Positions 7,041 through 15,280 of a stretch of DNA of 64,000 bases are shown in pieces (position 1 is the first letter of the stretch; each line of letters begins with the position of its first letter). The notes under the pieces are model-generated. The model ran no database searches and had not been told where the DNA came from. It saw only the letters and a program-made list of their open reading frames with translations. The stretch is from Alteraurantiacibacter buctensis (GTDB lineage Bacteria > Pseudomonadota > Alphaproteobacteria > Sphingomonadales > Sphingomonadaceae), in NCBI RefSeq assembly GCF_009827655.1, contig NZ_WTYV01000003.1, positions 248,001 through 312,000 on the forward strand, given 5' to 3'. Made by a program: the position numbers and the translations under genes.

Positions 7041-9236
7041 TCAGTCGCCGAATTCGACCTTCAGGCGCAGGCCATAGGTGCGCGGCGCACCATAGATGAT
7101 GCCGCCATCGGCGCTGGAGCTGTTCTGGATCTGCGAGGCGATATAGACCTCGTCGGTCAGGTTGTTGGCAAAGGCTTCCAGCTTGTAGCGGTCACCGATG
7201 TCGAAGGTGATGCGCGCATCCAGCAGGTCACGCCCCGGCACGATGGTGTTCACCGAGACGAAAGGGGTGGCAAGCTGGCCGGAGAGGTGCGACCACTGCA
7301 CGCGCGGGGTCACGTCCACGCTGCCCAGCGCGAAAGTGTACTGCATGCCGGCATTGATCGTCCATTCGGGCGAGAACGGCAGCACCGCACCCTTGGGCAC
7401 GAAGCGCAGGTTGGTGGGACAGCCCACGTCCGTGCCGGGCGAGTTGGTGTCCGAGATGCAGGCTCCGTTGGAGAATTCTGCATCAAGATAGCCAAGGCCG
7501 CCATTGGCCTGGAAGCCGCCGAACTGCACCGTGGCTTCCAGCTCCGCACCCCAGCTTTCACCGGCCAGGGCATTCTGCGTCACCGGCAGGCCGCCGACCA
7601 GGCTGGCGAGCTGGATGTCCTGGTAGTCCGACATGAACACCGCACCATTCAGGCGCAGGTGCCGATCAAGCAGTTCCGTCTTGAAGCCGGCTTCGTAGAC
7701 CTTGTTGGTTTCCGGCAGGAACGGCGCGGTATCAGGCGTCAGGTTGACGCCGCCTGCCTTGTAGCCCTTGGAAGCCGAGACATAGAGCAGGCCATTGTTG
7801 GCCAGATGATAGTTGAGGCCGATCTTGCCGGTCCACTCGCTGCTGGAAAAATCGCTGGTATAGGGCAGGACGAAGGTCTGCCCCGGACCGCGCGGAACGG
7901 CGAAGCGGGTGTAGACCTGCTTGTCCCAGCTGTGCCGCGCACCTGCCAGCACTTCCAGGCTGTCGGTCAGGAAGTAATTCACCTGGCCGAAGACCGATTG
8001 CGACGTGTTGATCGCGCGCGCGATGATGTCGCTGCTGGACGAGACGAAGTTGCGCGTGTTGCGGTTGTCGCGCAGCAGGGTGACGGGCACGTTCTCGTCC
8101 ATCACGAAGGCGCCGAACACCCACTGGAACGGACCCTCGTCCAGCGACAGCAGGTTGAATTCTGCCGTGAAGGTCTCGAATACCGTGTCGCCCACGCTCA
8201 CGCGGCCGGGGAAGTTGCGCGTGTTGGTGCCGTTGGTGGGCAGATTGGCGGGCACGCCAACTGCGGTGGCGGTGCGATCGCCATCGGTCTGGTCGTGGGT
8301 ATAGCCGTCCTGGAACGAGACCAGCATGCGGCTGCCGACGTTCGGGGTCACTTCGTATTCCAGCTCGGCCGAGACGCGATAGCCGGCCTGGTTGAGGAAC
8401 GAGAGCGCATCCTCCTGGATCACGAACGGATCGGTGCTGACGGTATCGCCGCGCCGCTTTACCGCGTTGTTGTCGCTGCGCATGTTGAAGTATTCGCCGC
8501 GCAGGTTCAGCGTCAGGTTGCCTTCGGGCGACTGGGCGCGCGCGGTGACACGCACGGCATCCAGTTCCATGTTGCCCGGCTGGCTCTGCGCGTTGGGGGC
8601 GATGTTGGTGGTAAAACTGTCGCGCTCGTCGTGCACATAGGCGATGCGCACGGCGGCATTTTCCACGCCCAGGTTGGCGGTCAGCACAGCGCGGTAGCGG
8701 TCAAAATTGCCGACCGTGAAATCCCCGCCAAAGCTGAATGATTCGAATTCCGGCGCCGGGGTGCGCACGTAGATCGCGCCGCCGGTTGAATTCTGGCCGG
8801 TCAGCGTGCCCTGCGGACCGCGCAGCACCTCGATGGTGCCGATGTCGTAGAAGCTGTGGCCGATGAACTGTTCGTGCGGGATCAGCTGACCATCGATGTA
8901 ATATGCGACGCCCGGATTGGACGTGGGGGCGGACTGGGCGATGCCCACGCCGCGGATGTTGATGTAGGTCGAGCGGTTGAAAGTGTTGATCGCCACCGAC
9001 GGCGCAACCTGCTGCACATCGTTCAGGTTGACGACGCCGCGCTGCTGCAACTGTTCGCCGGTCAGCACGGTAGCGGCGATCGGCACGTCCTGCAGGTTCT
9101 GCTCGCGCCGTTCTGCGGTAACTACGATCTGGTCCAGGCCGCCGGTCTCGCCGGCCGCATCGCTCTGGGCCAGGGCGGGCATCGAAACGCCGGCCAGCAG
9201 CATGGCCAGGCCGGTCTTGTAAATCATGCGGTTCAT
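7041..9236 (-). CDS. TonB-dependent outer-membrane receptor
   Basis: 731 residues from an ATG with GGAGGA 7 nt upstream. A signal peptide ends at PALAQ (about residue 24). The plug domain follows: IVVTAERREQNLQDVP, then INIRGVGIAQ and VEVLRGPQGTL-type motifs (about residues 35-160). The remainder is a 22-strand beta-barrel ending KVEFGD, so the last residue is Asp rather than the usual aromatic. Sphingomonads use many such receptors for aromatic and lignin-derived compounds as well as siderophores. It lies 29 bp downstream of two MFS genes on the same strand, which suggests a shared uptake operon; an aromatic substrate is inferred from context. Confidence 0.92.
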   Translation of the reverse strand: MNRMIYKTGLAMLLAGVSMPALAQSDAAGETGGLDQIVVTAERREQNLQDVPIAATVLTGEQLQQRGVVNLNDVQQVAPSVAINTFNRSTYINIRGVGIAQSAPTSNPGVAYYIDGQLIPHEQFIGHSFYDIGTIEVLRGPQGTLTGQNSTGGAIYVRTPAPEFESFSFGGDFTVGNFDRYRAVLTANLGVENAAVRIAYVHDERDSFTTNIAPNAQSQPGNMELDAVRVTARAQSPEGNLTLNLRGEYFNMRSDNNAVKRRGDTVSTDPFVIQEDALSFLNQAGYRVSAELEYEVTPNVGSRMLVSFQDGYTHDQTDGDRTATAVGVPANLPTNGTNTRNFPGRVSVGDTVFETFTAEFNLLSLDEGPFQWVFGAFVMDENVPVTLLRDNRNTRNFVSSSSDIIARAINTSQSVFGQVNYFLTDSLEVLAGARHSWDKQVYTRFAVPRGPGQTFVLPYTSDFSSSEWTGKIGLNYHLANNGLLYVSASKGYKAGGVNLTPDTAPFLPETNKVYEAGFKTELLDRHLRLNGAVFMSDYQDIQLASLVGGLPVTQNALAGESWGAELEATVQFGGFQANGGLGYLDAEFSNGACISDTNSPGTDVGCPTNLRFVPKGAVLPFSPEWTINAGMQYTFALGSVDVTPRVQWSHLSGQLATPFVSVNTIVPGRDLLDARITFDIGDRYKLEAFANNLTDEVYIASQIQNSSSADGGIIYGAPRTYGLRLKVEFGD

Positions 9237-9265
9237 AAGAGTCCTCCACTCCCGGAATGCCCGCA

Positions 9266-10471
9266 TCAATAGGTCCACGTGCGCGTTATGCAAGCCCTTG
9301 CACGGGCTCCCGCCCGGTGTGACACAATTGCCGCACTTGCCGCAACGAGCCCGGCAATGGTCAGGCCGATGCCCAGCTTCACCTCGTCTAAGGGTGCGAA
9401 ATGGCTGAAAAGCCATGAACTGAGCGCGCTGACCAGCATCTGGAAAGCGCCGGCGATAGACGTGGCCGTGCCGGCAATGCCGGGCTGTGCACCGGTAATG
9501 CGGGCAAATCCCGCTGGCCCGCTGATCCCCGCGCCAAGGCCCAGGATCATCGTCGGACACAGGAAGCCGACGAGGCTGGTGACGCCAGAAAGGGCCGCCA
9601 GCATCAAGGCAATGCCGCCGGCGGCCGTCAGCGCCGAGCCGGTCATCAGCGCCCGCCCGCGCCGGTCGAGCGGGGCGACGAGGAAGGTGCCGCCAATGCT
9701 GGTTGTAGCCACGGCCATCAGGCACAGGCCCACATCGCGGGCTGACAGGCCGAAATCGCGCGACAGCAGGAAGGGCGCGCTGGAAAGGTAGATGTACAGC
9801 GCAGAACTGCCTGCGGCCACGGTGACGCAAAGGGCTAGGAAACGCCGGTTGCGAACCAGTTGAACGAGGCTCCGGCGCAGCGTCCAGCGGCTGTGCTGCT
9901 CCAACTCCACAGGGTGGCGGGGCAGGGTGGCCAGCACGAGCAACGAACAGGCAACTCCGCCTGCGGCCAGCATGGCGAACAGCATCCGCCAGCCGGTCCA
10001 GTCGGTCAGCAGTCCGCCGACTACCGGGGCCACAGCGGGGGAAATCAGCACCACGGCCATCAGCGTTGCCTGCCGGGCGCTGGCTTCCTCGGGCGGGAAC
10101 AGGTCGCGGACCAGCACACGCGCTCCGACGATGCCGGCCGCGCCGCCGACCGCCTGAACCAGTCGCGCCGCCAGCAGCACCGGCAGGCTGGCGGCAACGG
10201 CAGCCAGGGCCGACCCGCAGCAATAGATCGCCAGACCCGCCAGCAGCACCGGCCGCCGCCCATAGCGATCGGACAGCGGCCCGGTGAGCAATTGCCCCAG
10301 GCCAAGGCCGATCAGGAACAGGCTGACCACAAGTTGCGTATCGCTCGGCCCGGAAGCCAGGTCGCGCGAGATGGCCGGCAGGGCGGGGACCAGCAATTGC
10401 GTGGCCAGCGAACCCAGGGAAGCAATGGCCGCCAGCAGCAGGATCGTCCCGCGGCCGGCCTTCAGCGTCAT
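9266..10471 (-). CDS. MFS transporter, Bcr/CflA drug-resistance type
   Basis: 401 residues with 12 predicted membrane segments. The loop 2-3 signature GPLSDRYGRRPVLL (about residue 70) is that of the DHA1 branch, and the N-terminal LLVPALPAIS matches Bcr/CflA proteins. It probably exports small molecules by proton antiport. Start ATG at 10471 overlaps the stop of the upstream MFS gene by 4 nt (ATGA). The pairing of an importer-type and an exporter-type MFS with a TonB receptor suggests handling of a toxic aromatic substrate. Confidence 0.85.
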   Translation of the reverse strand: MTLKAGRGTILLLAAIASLGSLATQLLVPALPAISRDLASGPSDTQLVVSLFLIGLGLGQLLTGPLSDRYGRRPVLLAGLAIYCCGSALAAVAASLPVLLAARLVQAVGGAAGIVGARVLVRDLFPPEEASARQATLMAVVLISPAVAPVVGGLLTDWTGWRMLFAMLAAGGVACSLLVLATLPRHPVELEQHSRWTLRRSLVQLVRNRRFLALCVTVAAGSSALYIYLSSAPFLLSRDFGLSARDVGLCLMAVATTSIGGTFLVAPLDRRGRALMTGSALTAAGGIALMLAALSGVTSLVGFLCPTMILGLGAGISGPAGFARITGAQPGIAGTATSIAGAFQMLVSALSSWLFSHFAPLDEVKLGIGLTIAGLVAASAAIVSHRAGARARACITRTWTY

Positions 10472-11784
10472 GCAGTGGCGTCCAGTTGCCGCAACTGGCG
10501 GCGGGCGACCAGGCACAGCGTGGCGCAGACCGTGGCGATGCCCAGCAGCAGCAAGGTCGGCGGCAGGAACGACCCGCTCTGGTCGCGCAGCCATCCCATG
10601 GCAGCGGGGACGGTCGCGCCCGCGAAGCTGCCAACCATGTTGATCATCACCACCCCCATCGCCAATGCCTGCGGCGGCAACAGCTTGGTTGGTATGGCCC
10701 AGAAGGCCGCCACCGTGCAACCGGTACAGGCTCCGCCAATGATCAGCATGGCAAGGCCCGGCAGACCCGGACCCACCAGGTAGGCCACCACCAGGCCGAT
10801 GCCGCCGGCAAGCGCGGGAATGGCCACGTGCAGCACCCGCTCGCCGGTCTTGTCCGAGTGGCGGGCGTTTAGCACCAGGCCGATGGCGGTGGCGAAATTG
10901 GGCAGGGCCACCACCAGTCCGGTCTGCGTGGGCGTGAGGCCGGCCATGCCGCTGACGATCTGGGGCAGCCAGAAGATGATGCCGTAATTGCTGGCCAGGA
11001 TGCAGAACCAGATCGCCGCGCAGGTCCAGCCCACGGGGCTTTTCAAGGCGTCCCAGCGTCCCTCGCGCGATTGCTGGGCCTTCGGATCGGCAGCGCCACG
11101 GGTGTTGGCGGCCAGCCAGGTGCGCTGGTCTGGCGAGAGCCAGCGGGCCTCAGTCGGCCGATCAACGAAATAGAGCAGGGCAAACAGCGCCAGGCCCAGC
11201 GCGGGCAGCCCTTCCACCAGGAACATGAAGCGCCACGAACTCATGCCCAGCGGCTGATCAAGGTCAAGCAGCACGCCCGACAGGGGGGCGCCGATCACCT
11301 GGGCGACCGAGATCGACATGATCGGGATGGCCAGGATCGTCGCCCGCCACCGCTCGGTGGCCCAGTGGCTGAGGTAGATCATCAGGCCGGACGAAAGGCC
11401 CCCTTCCGCAAAACCGATCAGCACGCGCAGGGCATAAAGGTGCCAATCGGTCTGGATCGCGGCCATCGCGCAGGCGGCCAGGCCCCAGACGAAGCTGATC
11501 AGCGCCAGCCACTTGCGCAAGCCCAGCGCCTCGTAAACCAGCACGCTGGGATACTTGGCCAGAACGTAGCCGACAAACAGCACACCGGCACCAAAGCCAT
11601 ACTGGCTGGAACTGAGACCCAGCTCGGCGTTCATGTGCAGGGCGGCAAACCCGACATTGGTGCGGTCGATCGCGCCCACCAGGATATACAGCGCACAAGG
11701 CAACACCAGCCGCCACAGCACGCGGCCGCCGACAATCTGTTCCATATCCTTCGCGGAACCTGCGGCGGTGCCGGTGGCTGTCAT
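10468..11784 (-). CDS. MFS transporter, anion:cation symporter type
   Basis: 438 residues, 12 predicted membrane segments. The first helix carries DRTNVGFAALHM, typical of the ACS branch (phthalate, tartrate and 4-hydroxyphenylacetate permeases), which imports organic acids with protons. Start ATG at 11784 has GGGAGAGGG upstream. First gene of the uptake operon; its promoter must lie in the short space shared with the divergent P450 gene, where a LacI-type operator is seen. The substrate is most likely an aromatic or other organic acid. Confidence 0.87.
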   Translation of the reverse strand: MTATGTAAGSAKDMEQIVGGRVLWRLVLPCALYILVGAIDRTNVGFAALHMNAELGLSSSQYGFGAGVLFVGYVLAKYPSVLVYEALGLRKWLALISFVWGLAACAMAAIQTDWHLYALRVLIGFAEGGLSSGLMIYLSHWATERWRATILAIPIMSISVAQVIGAPLSGVLLDLDQPLGMSSWRFMFLVEGLPALGLALFALLYFVDRPTEARWLSPDQRTWLAANTRGAADPKAQQSREGRWDALKSPVGWTCAAIWFCILASNYGIIFWLPQIVSGMAGLTPTQTGLVVALPNFATAIGLVLNARHSDKTGERVLHVAIPALAGGIGLVVAYLVGPGLPGLAMLIIGGACTGCTVAAFWAIPTKLLPPQALAMGVVMINMVGSFAGATVPAAMGWLRDQSGSFLPPTLLLLGIATVCATLCLVARRQLRQLDATA

Positions 11785-11810
11785 ACCCTCTCCCTTGGTC
11801 TGTCGGGGAA

Positions 11811-11824
11811 TGATAGCGCTTGCA
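11811..11824. promoter_or_regulatory. Putative LacI/GalR-family operator
   Basis: The 14-mer TGATAGCGCTTGCA differs at one position from the LacI-family consensus TGNAANCGNTTNCA, including the central CG step. It lies between the divergent MFS and P450 genes, and a LacI-family regulator gene follows the P450. It probably controls transcription in both directions. It also overlaps the first possible P450 ATG at 11824, which argues for the later start. Confidence 0.65.
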
Positions 11825-11856
11825 TGTATTCCCGTCGAGCCATATGCCGCAGCATC

Positions 11857-13041
11857 ATGGCAACGCGAACCATCGATTTCCAGCCCGATCCGGTCGAGAC
11901 GTTCGACAGCGCGTGGGAGCAGTTCGCAAGTCTGCGCAGCCGCTGCCCGGTGGCCCACACCGATGCGATGGGCAGCTTCTGGGCGCTGACCCGGTATGAG
12001 GACGTGAAGCGCGCGGCCAGCGATCCGGCCACTTTCGTCACATCCGTGCAGAACGTGGTGCCCAAGGTGGCCTTTACCGGTCGGCGGCCGCCGCTGCATC
12101 TCGATCCGCCGGAACACACCCCCTACCGCCGCACCCTGACACCCTTGCTATCGGCCGAGCGTTCCGAGGCACTGGCCGGCTATGCGCGCGATTGCGCGGA
12201 CCGGCTGCTGCGCCCGCTGGTGGAGCGGGGCGGGGGCGACATCTGCGGCGAGGTGGCCAGTTACCTGCCGGTTCAGGTGTTCGGCGAATGGATGAACGTG
12301 CCGGAGAACTGGGTGGACCGGCTGCACGATTCCGGACGCGCTTTCATCCTTGCGGTAAACCTGAACGATCCCGAGGCCATGAAGCGCACCAGCCTGACGC
12401 TGTACGACATGGCGCGCGAGCTGATCGCCCTGCGGCAGGAACACCCGCTGGACCCGGCGACCGATATCACCACAGCGCTCCTCGCCAACCGCGACCGGGG
12501 CGAGCCGCTGGACCCGGAACTGATCGTGGGCATGGTCCGCCAGGTCCTGGTGGTGGGGATCGTGGCCCCCACGGTGACCACGGGCAGCATTGCCGTGCAC
12601 CTCTCGCGCGATCGCGCCCTGCAGGATTTCCTGCGCGCCAACCCTCAGCGGATCGGTGCCGCGGTGGAGGAATTCCTGCGGCTCTATACGCCTTATCGCG
12701 GCTTTGCCCGCACGGCGGTTCACCCGGTGGAATTCGGCGATGTAACCATCCCGGAGCGCGAGGCGATTGCGCTGGTCTATGCCTCGGCCAACCGCGACGA
12801 GACGGTGTTTCCCAATGGCTCCAGCTTCGAGCTGGACCGGCCCAACATTGCCGATCACCTGGCTTTCGGGCGCGGGCCGCACCATTGCCCCGGGCGGCAC
12901 CTGGGGCGCATGGAACTGCGGGTCATGCTGCAGGCGCTGCTGGAAGCGACCCCGGGCGGGTTCGAGCTGGCGGGCGAGCCGGTGCCCGCGCGCTGGCCGG
13001 AAATCGGCGCGATCAGCGTGCCATTGCGCTTCCTGCCCTGA
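11857..13041 (+). CDS. Cytochrome P450
   Basis: 394 residues from ATG 11857; an ATG at 11824 would add 11 residues but overlaps the operator. The haem-thiolate loop FGRGPHHCPG (about residue 343) and the K-helix ExxR (EEFLR) are intact, as is RPPLHLDPPEH of the soluble bacterial class I P450s. The I-helix reads VVGIVAPTVTTG: aligned with the usual AGxET, both the conserved acid and the following threonine appear replaced by hydrophobic residues. No ferredoxin or reductase is adjacent. A likely role is O-demethylation or hydroxylation of an imported aromatic acid; the unusual I-helix might mean altered oxygen activation or peroxide use. Confidence 0.92.
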   Translation: MATRTIDFQPDPVETFDSAWEQFASLRSRCPVAHTDAMGSFWALTRYEDVKRAASDPATFVTSVQNVVPKVAFTGRRPPLHLDPPEHTPYRRTLTPLLSAERSEALAGYARDCADRLLRPLVERGGGDICGEVASYLPVQVFGEWMNVPENWVDRLHDSGRAFILAVNLNDPEAMKRTSLTLYDMARELIALRQEHPLDPATDITTALLANRDRGEPLDPELIVGMVRQVLVVGIVAPTVTTGSIAVHLSRDRALQDFLRANPQRIGAAVEEFLRLYTPYRGFARTAVHPVEFGDVTIPEREAIALVYASANRDETVFPNGSSFELDRPNIADHLAFGRGPHHCPGRHLGRMELRVMLQALLEATPGGFELAGEPVPARWPEIGAISVPLRFLP

Positions 13042-13059
13042 TCGGCTTATCTGCGCCGG

Positions 13060-14058
13060 ATGACCATGCCGGCGCGCAACCCCACTCTGGAAGACGTGGC
13101 CCAGCGTGCCCGTGTTTCTACCGCCACCGTCAGCCGCTTCGTCAACAATGCCGCCGTGGTCGCGCCTGACACGGCGGAGCGTATCCGCGAGGCGATTGCC
13201 GAGACGGGCTATATCCCCAACATGCTGGCGGGCGGCCTGGCTTCCTCCAAAAGCCGCATGGTCTCGGTGCTGATCCCGCACTTGAGCGATTCGATGTTCA
13301 ACGACACGATCGAGGCGATGGTGGAGGACCTGTCCACCGCCGGCCTCAACGTGATGCTGGGGATCACCGGCGTATCCGCCGAGCGCACGGAACAACTGAT
13401 CCGCGATGCCCTGAGCCGCCGGGTCGATGCGGTGATCTCGTCGGGCCCGCTCAATGCGGAAACCCGCGAACTGGTGCGGCGCAGCCCCGCGCTGTTCATC
13501 CAGATATGGGAACTTCCCGCCGATCCCATTGGCATTGCCGTAGGCTTTTCGCACGCCGCCGCCGGGCGCGATATTGCCCGCTTTGCCGTCTCGCGCGGAT
13601 ACCGAAGGCCCCATCTGGTAACTGCCGACGGGGCCCGGGCGATGGAACGGCGCGATGCCTTCCTGGCCGAGTGGCGCGAGATCGCCAGCGGCGAGCCCAG
13701 CCTGTCTACCGTCGACATCCCTTCGCGCTTTGGCCACGCTCGTCGTGCCTTTGCCGAGATGCGTCGCCTGCCGCAGATGCCCGATGTGGTGATCTGCGGA
13801 TCGGATTACCTGGCAATGGGCCTGGTGATCGAGGCGCAATCGGCCGGGCTGCGCGTGCCCGATGATCTGGCAGTAATGGGCTTTGGCAACAGTGCGATTG
13901 CCGGGGAGATGCGCCCCACCATCACTACCGTAGATGTGGACGGGCGGCGCATCGCGCGCGAGGCGATTGCCGCCATCACCAGCCACCAGAAGGGCACCTT
14001 GCCAGATCAGCGCCTGATCGATGTGGGCTTCCGCATCATTGCCCGCGAAAGCGCCTGA
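13060..14058 (+). CDS. LacI/GalR-family transcriptional regulator
   Basis: 332 residues. The N-terminal helix-turn-helix TLEDVAQRARVSTATVSRFV and the hinge helix (about residue 55, NMLAGGLASSKS) are canonical. The rest is a periplasmic-binding-protein-like effector domain similar to gluconate-repressor (GntR of the LacI family) proteins. It follows the P450 gene by 18 bp on the same strand, so it is probably cotranscribed. It is the natural candidate to bind the operator at 11811-11824 and repress both the uptake operon and P450 until an inducer appears. Confidence 0.92.
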   Translation: MTMPARNPTLEDVAQRARVSTATVSRFVNNAAVVAPDTAERIREAIAETGYIPNMLAGGLASSKSRMVSVLIPHLSDSMFNDTIEAMVEDLSTAGLNVMLGITGVSAERTEQLIRDALSRRVDAVISSGPLNAETRELVRRSPALFIQIWELPADPIGIAVGFSHAAAGRDIARFAVSRGYRRPHLVTADGARAMERRDAFLAEWREIASGEPSLSTVDIPSRFGHARRAFAEMRRLPQMPDVVICGSDYLAMGLVIEAQSAGLRVPDDLAVMGFGNSAIAGEMRPTITTVDVDGRRIAREAIAAITSHQKGTLPDQRLIDVGFRIIARESA

Positions 14059-14093
14059 ATCATCGCGTATCAAGACAATTCAGCCTATGGTAA

Positions 14094-14744
14094 ATGGCGC
14101 TGATAACACCTACACTTACTGGCATGGGACAAGTCCTCAATCTCGCAGCGGACGAACAGGTGGCCAACCTGATTGCCGCTTCGCCGATCGCTTCGGTGAT
14201 CAGCGATCCGCGCCAGCCCGATAACCCCATCATCGCCTGCAACCAGGCCTTCCTGGACCTGACGGGATACGGAGTGGAAGAGGTGCTGGGCCGCAACTGT
14301 CGCTTCCTGGCCGGCCCGGCCACCGAACCCTGGCTGACCGACGTGATCCGGGAGGGAGTGCGCGACAGGAAATCGGTGCTGGTAGAGATCCTGAACTACA
14401 AGAAGGATGGCACCCCTTTCCGCAACGCGGTGCTGGTGGCCCCGATCTTCGACGAGCAGGACGAGCTGCAATACTTCGTCGGCTCGCAGGTGGAACTTGC
14501 AGAAGGGTCGCCCGGCCCGAGTGTTAACCGCCGGGCTCGTGCGTCCGAGCGGGTGAACCAGCTTTCGCCGCGCCAGCTTGAGGTTCTGCGGCTGGTGGCG
14601 GGTGGCCTGCGCAACAAGCAGATTGCCTGGGAACTGGGCCTGTCGGAGAAGACGGTGAAGATGCACCGCGGTATCGCGATGGAAAAGCTGGGCGTACAAA
14701 GCTCGGCCGACATGATCCGGCTGGCGGTGGAAGCGGGCATCTGA
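14094..14744 (+). CDS. LOV-HTH blue-light-responsive transcription factor, EL222-like
   Basis: 216 residues. The N-terminal PAS/LOV domain (about 25-145) carries GRNCRFLAG with the photoactive cysteine and the [16 protein letters not shown] segment. The C-terminal LuxR/GerE helix-turn-helix (about 155-216) has [12 protein letters not shown] and [11 protein letters not shown]. Domain order, spacing and many motifs match EL222 of Erythrobacter litoralis, in which blue light forms a Cys-flavin adduct, frees the HTH and permits dimerisation on DNA. ATG 14124 is an alternative start. No clear Shine-Dalgarno sequence precedes either. Which genes it controls is unknown; the LacI/P450 genes are adjacent upstream. 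Confidence 0.93.
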   Translation: MALITPTLTGMGQVLNLAADEQVANLIAASPIASVISDPRQPDNPIIACNQAFLDLTGYGVEEVLGRNCRFLAGPATEPWLTDVIREGVRDRKSVLVEILNYKKDGTPFRNAVLVAPIFDEQDELQYFVGSQVELAEGSPGPSVNRRARASERVNQLSPRQLEVLRLVAGGLRNKQIAWELGLSEKTVKMHRGIAMEKLGVQSSADMIRLAVEAGI

Positions 14745-14926
14745 ACCCCCGCCCTTGGTCGGCATGGGCCAAGGTCCATGTTTCCCCTTCCGGCGATGTG
14801 TTGCATCAGGACCATGCACCGCAGCCGGGCTGTGGCGGGACATACCTTCCCCCCTCAAAGGTCCCGCTGCCGACTTCCCACTCCACTCCACCGGCTGCGG
14901 TGTCCCACCTCCAGGAGGAAGCCGCC

Positions 14927-15280
14927 ATGCCGCAGGGCCGGGTGACAGTCTGGCACGATAGCCAGTGCCCGCTGTGCCGCCGCGAGATCGCCCTGCTGCG
15001 GCGGCTGGACCGGCGCGGTTCCATTTCCTTTGTCGACCTGCACGGGGCCGAGGGGCAGTCATGCCCCGTTTCCCGGCAGGAGGCCCTGGCCCGTTTTCAC
15101 GCGCTGGAGGATGGACGCCTGCTCAGCGGCGCGGCGGCCTTTGCGGCGATGTGGCGGGCCATTCCGCTGCTGCGCCCGCTGGGGCTGCTCGCCCGCAACC
15201 GCCGGGTGCTGGCCCTGCTTGAGGCGATGTACCTGCGCTTCCTGACCGTACGGCCCCGCTTGCAGCGCTGGCTGCGTTAG
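14927..15280 (+). CDS. DCC-family (DUF393) thiol-disulfide oxidoreductase-like protein
   Basis: 117 residues. The N-terminal strand and motif HDSQCPLCRREI is the DxxCxxC signature of the DCC/DUF393 family, small thioredoxin-like proteins of uncertain function. Start ATG 14927 was chosen for the AGGAGGAA sequence 6 nt upstream; the frame is open further upstream, but in poor context. Its stop codon overlaps, in the opposite sense, the stop of the convergent esterase gene. Confidence 0.8.
   Translation: MPQGRVTVWHDSQCPLCRREIALLRRLDRRGSISFVDLHGAEGQSCPVSRQEALARFHALEDGRLLSGAAAFAAMWRAIPLLRPLGLLARNRRVLALLEAMYLRFLTVRPRLQRWLR

Noticed and set aside
12148-14073. 641-codon open frame antisense to the P450 and LacI-type genes
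   Set aside because: Shadow of the P450 and regulator; no start context or motif.
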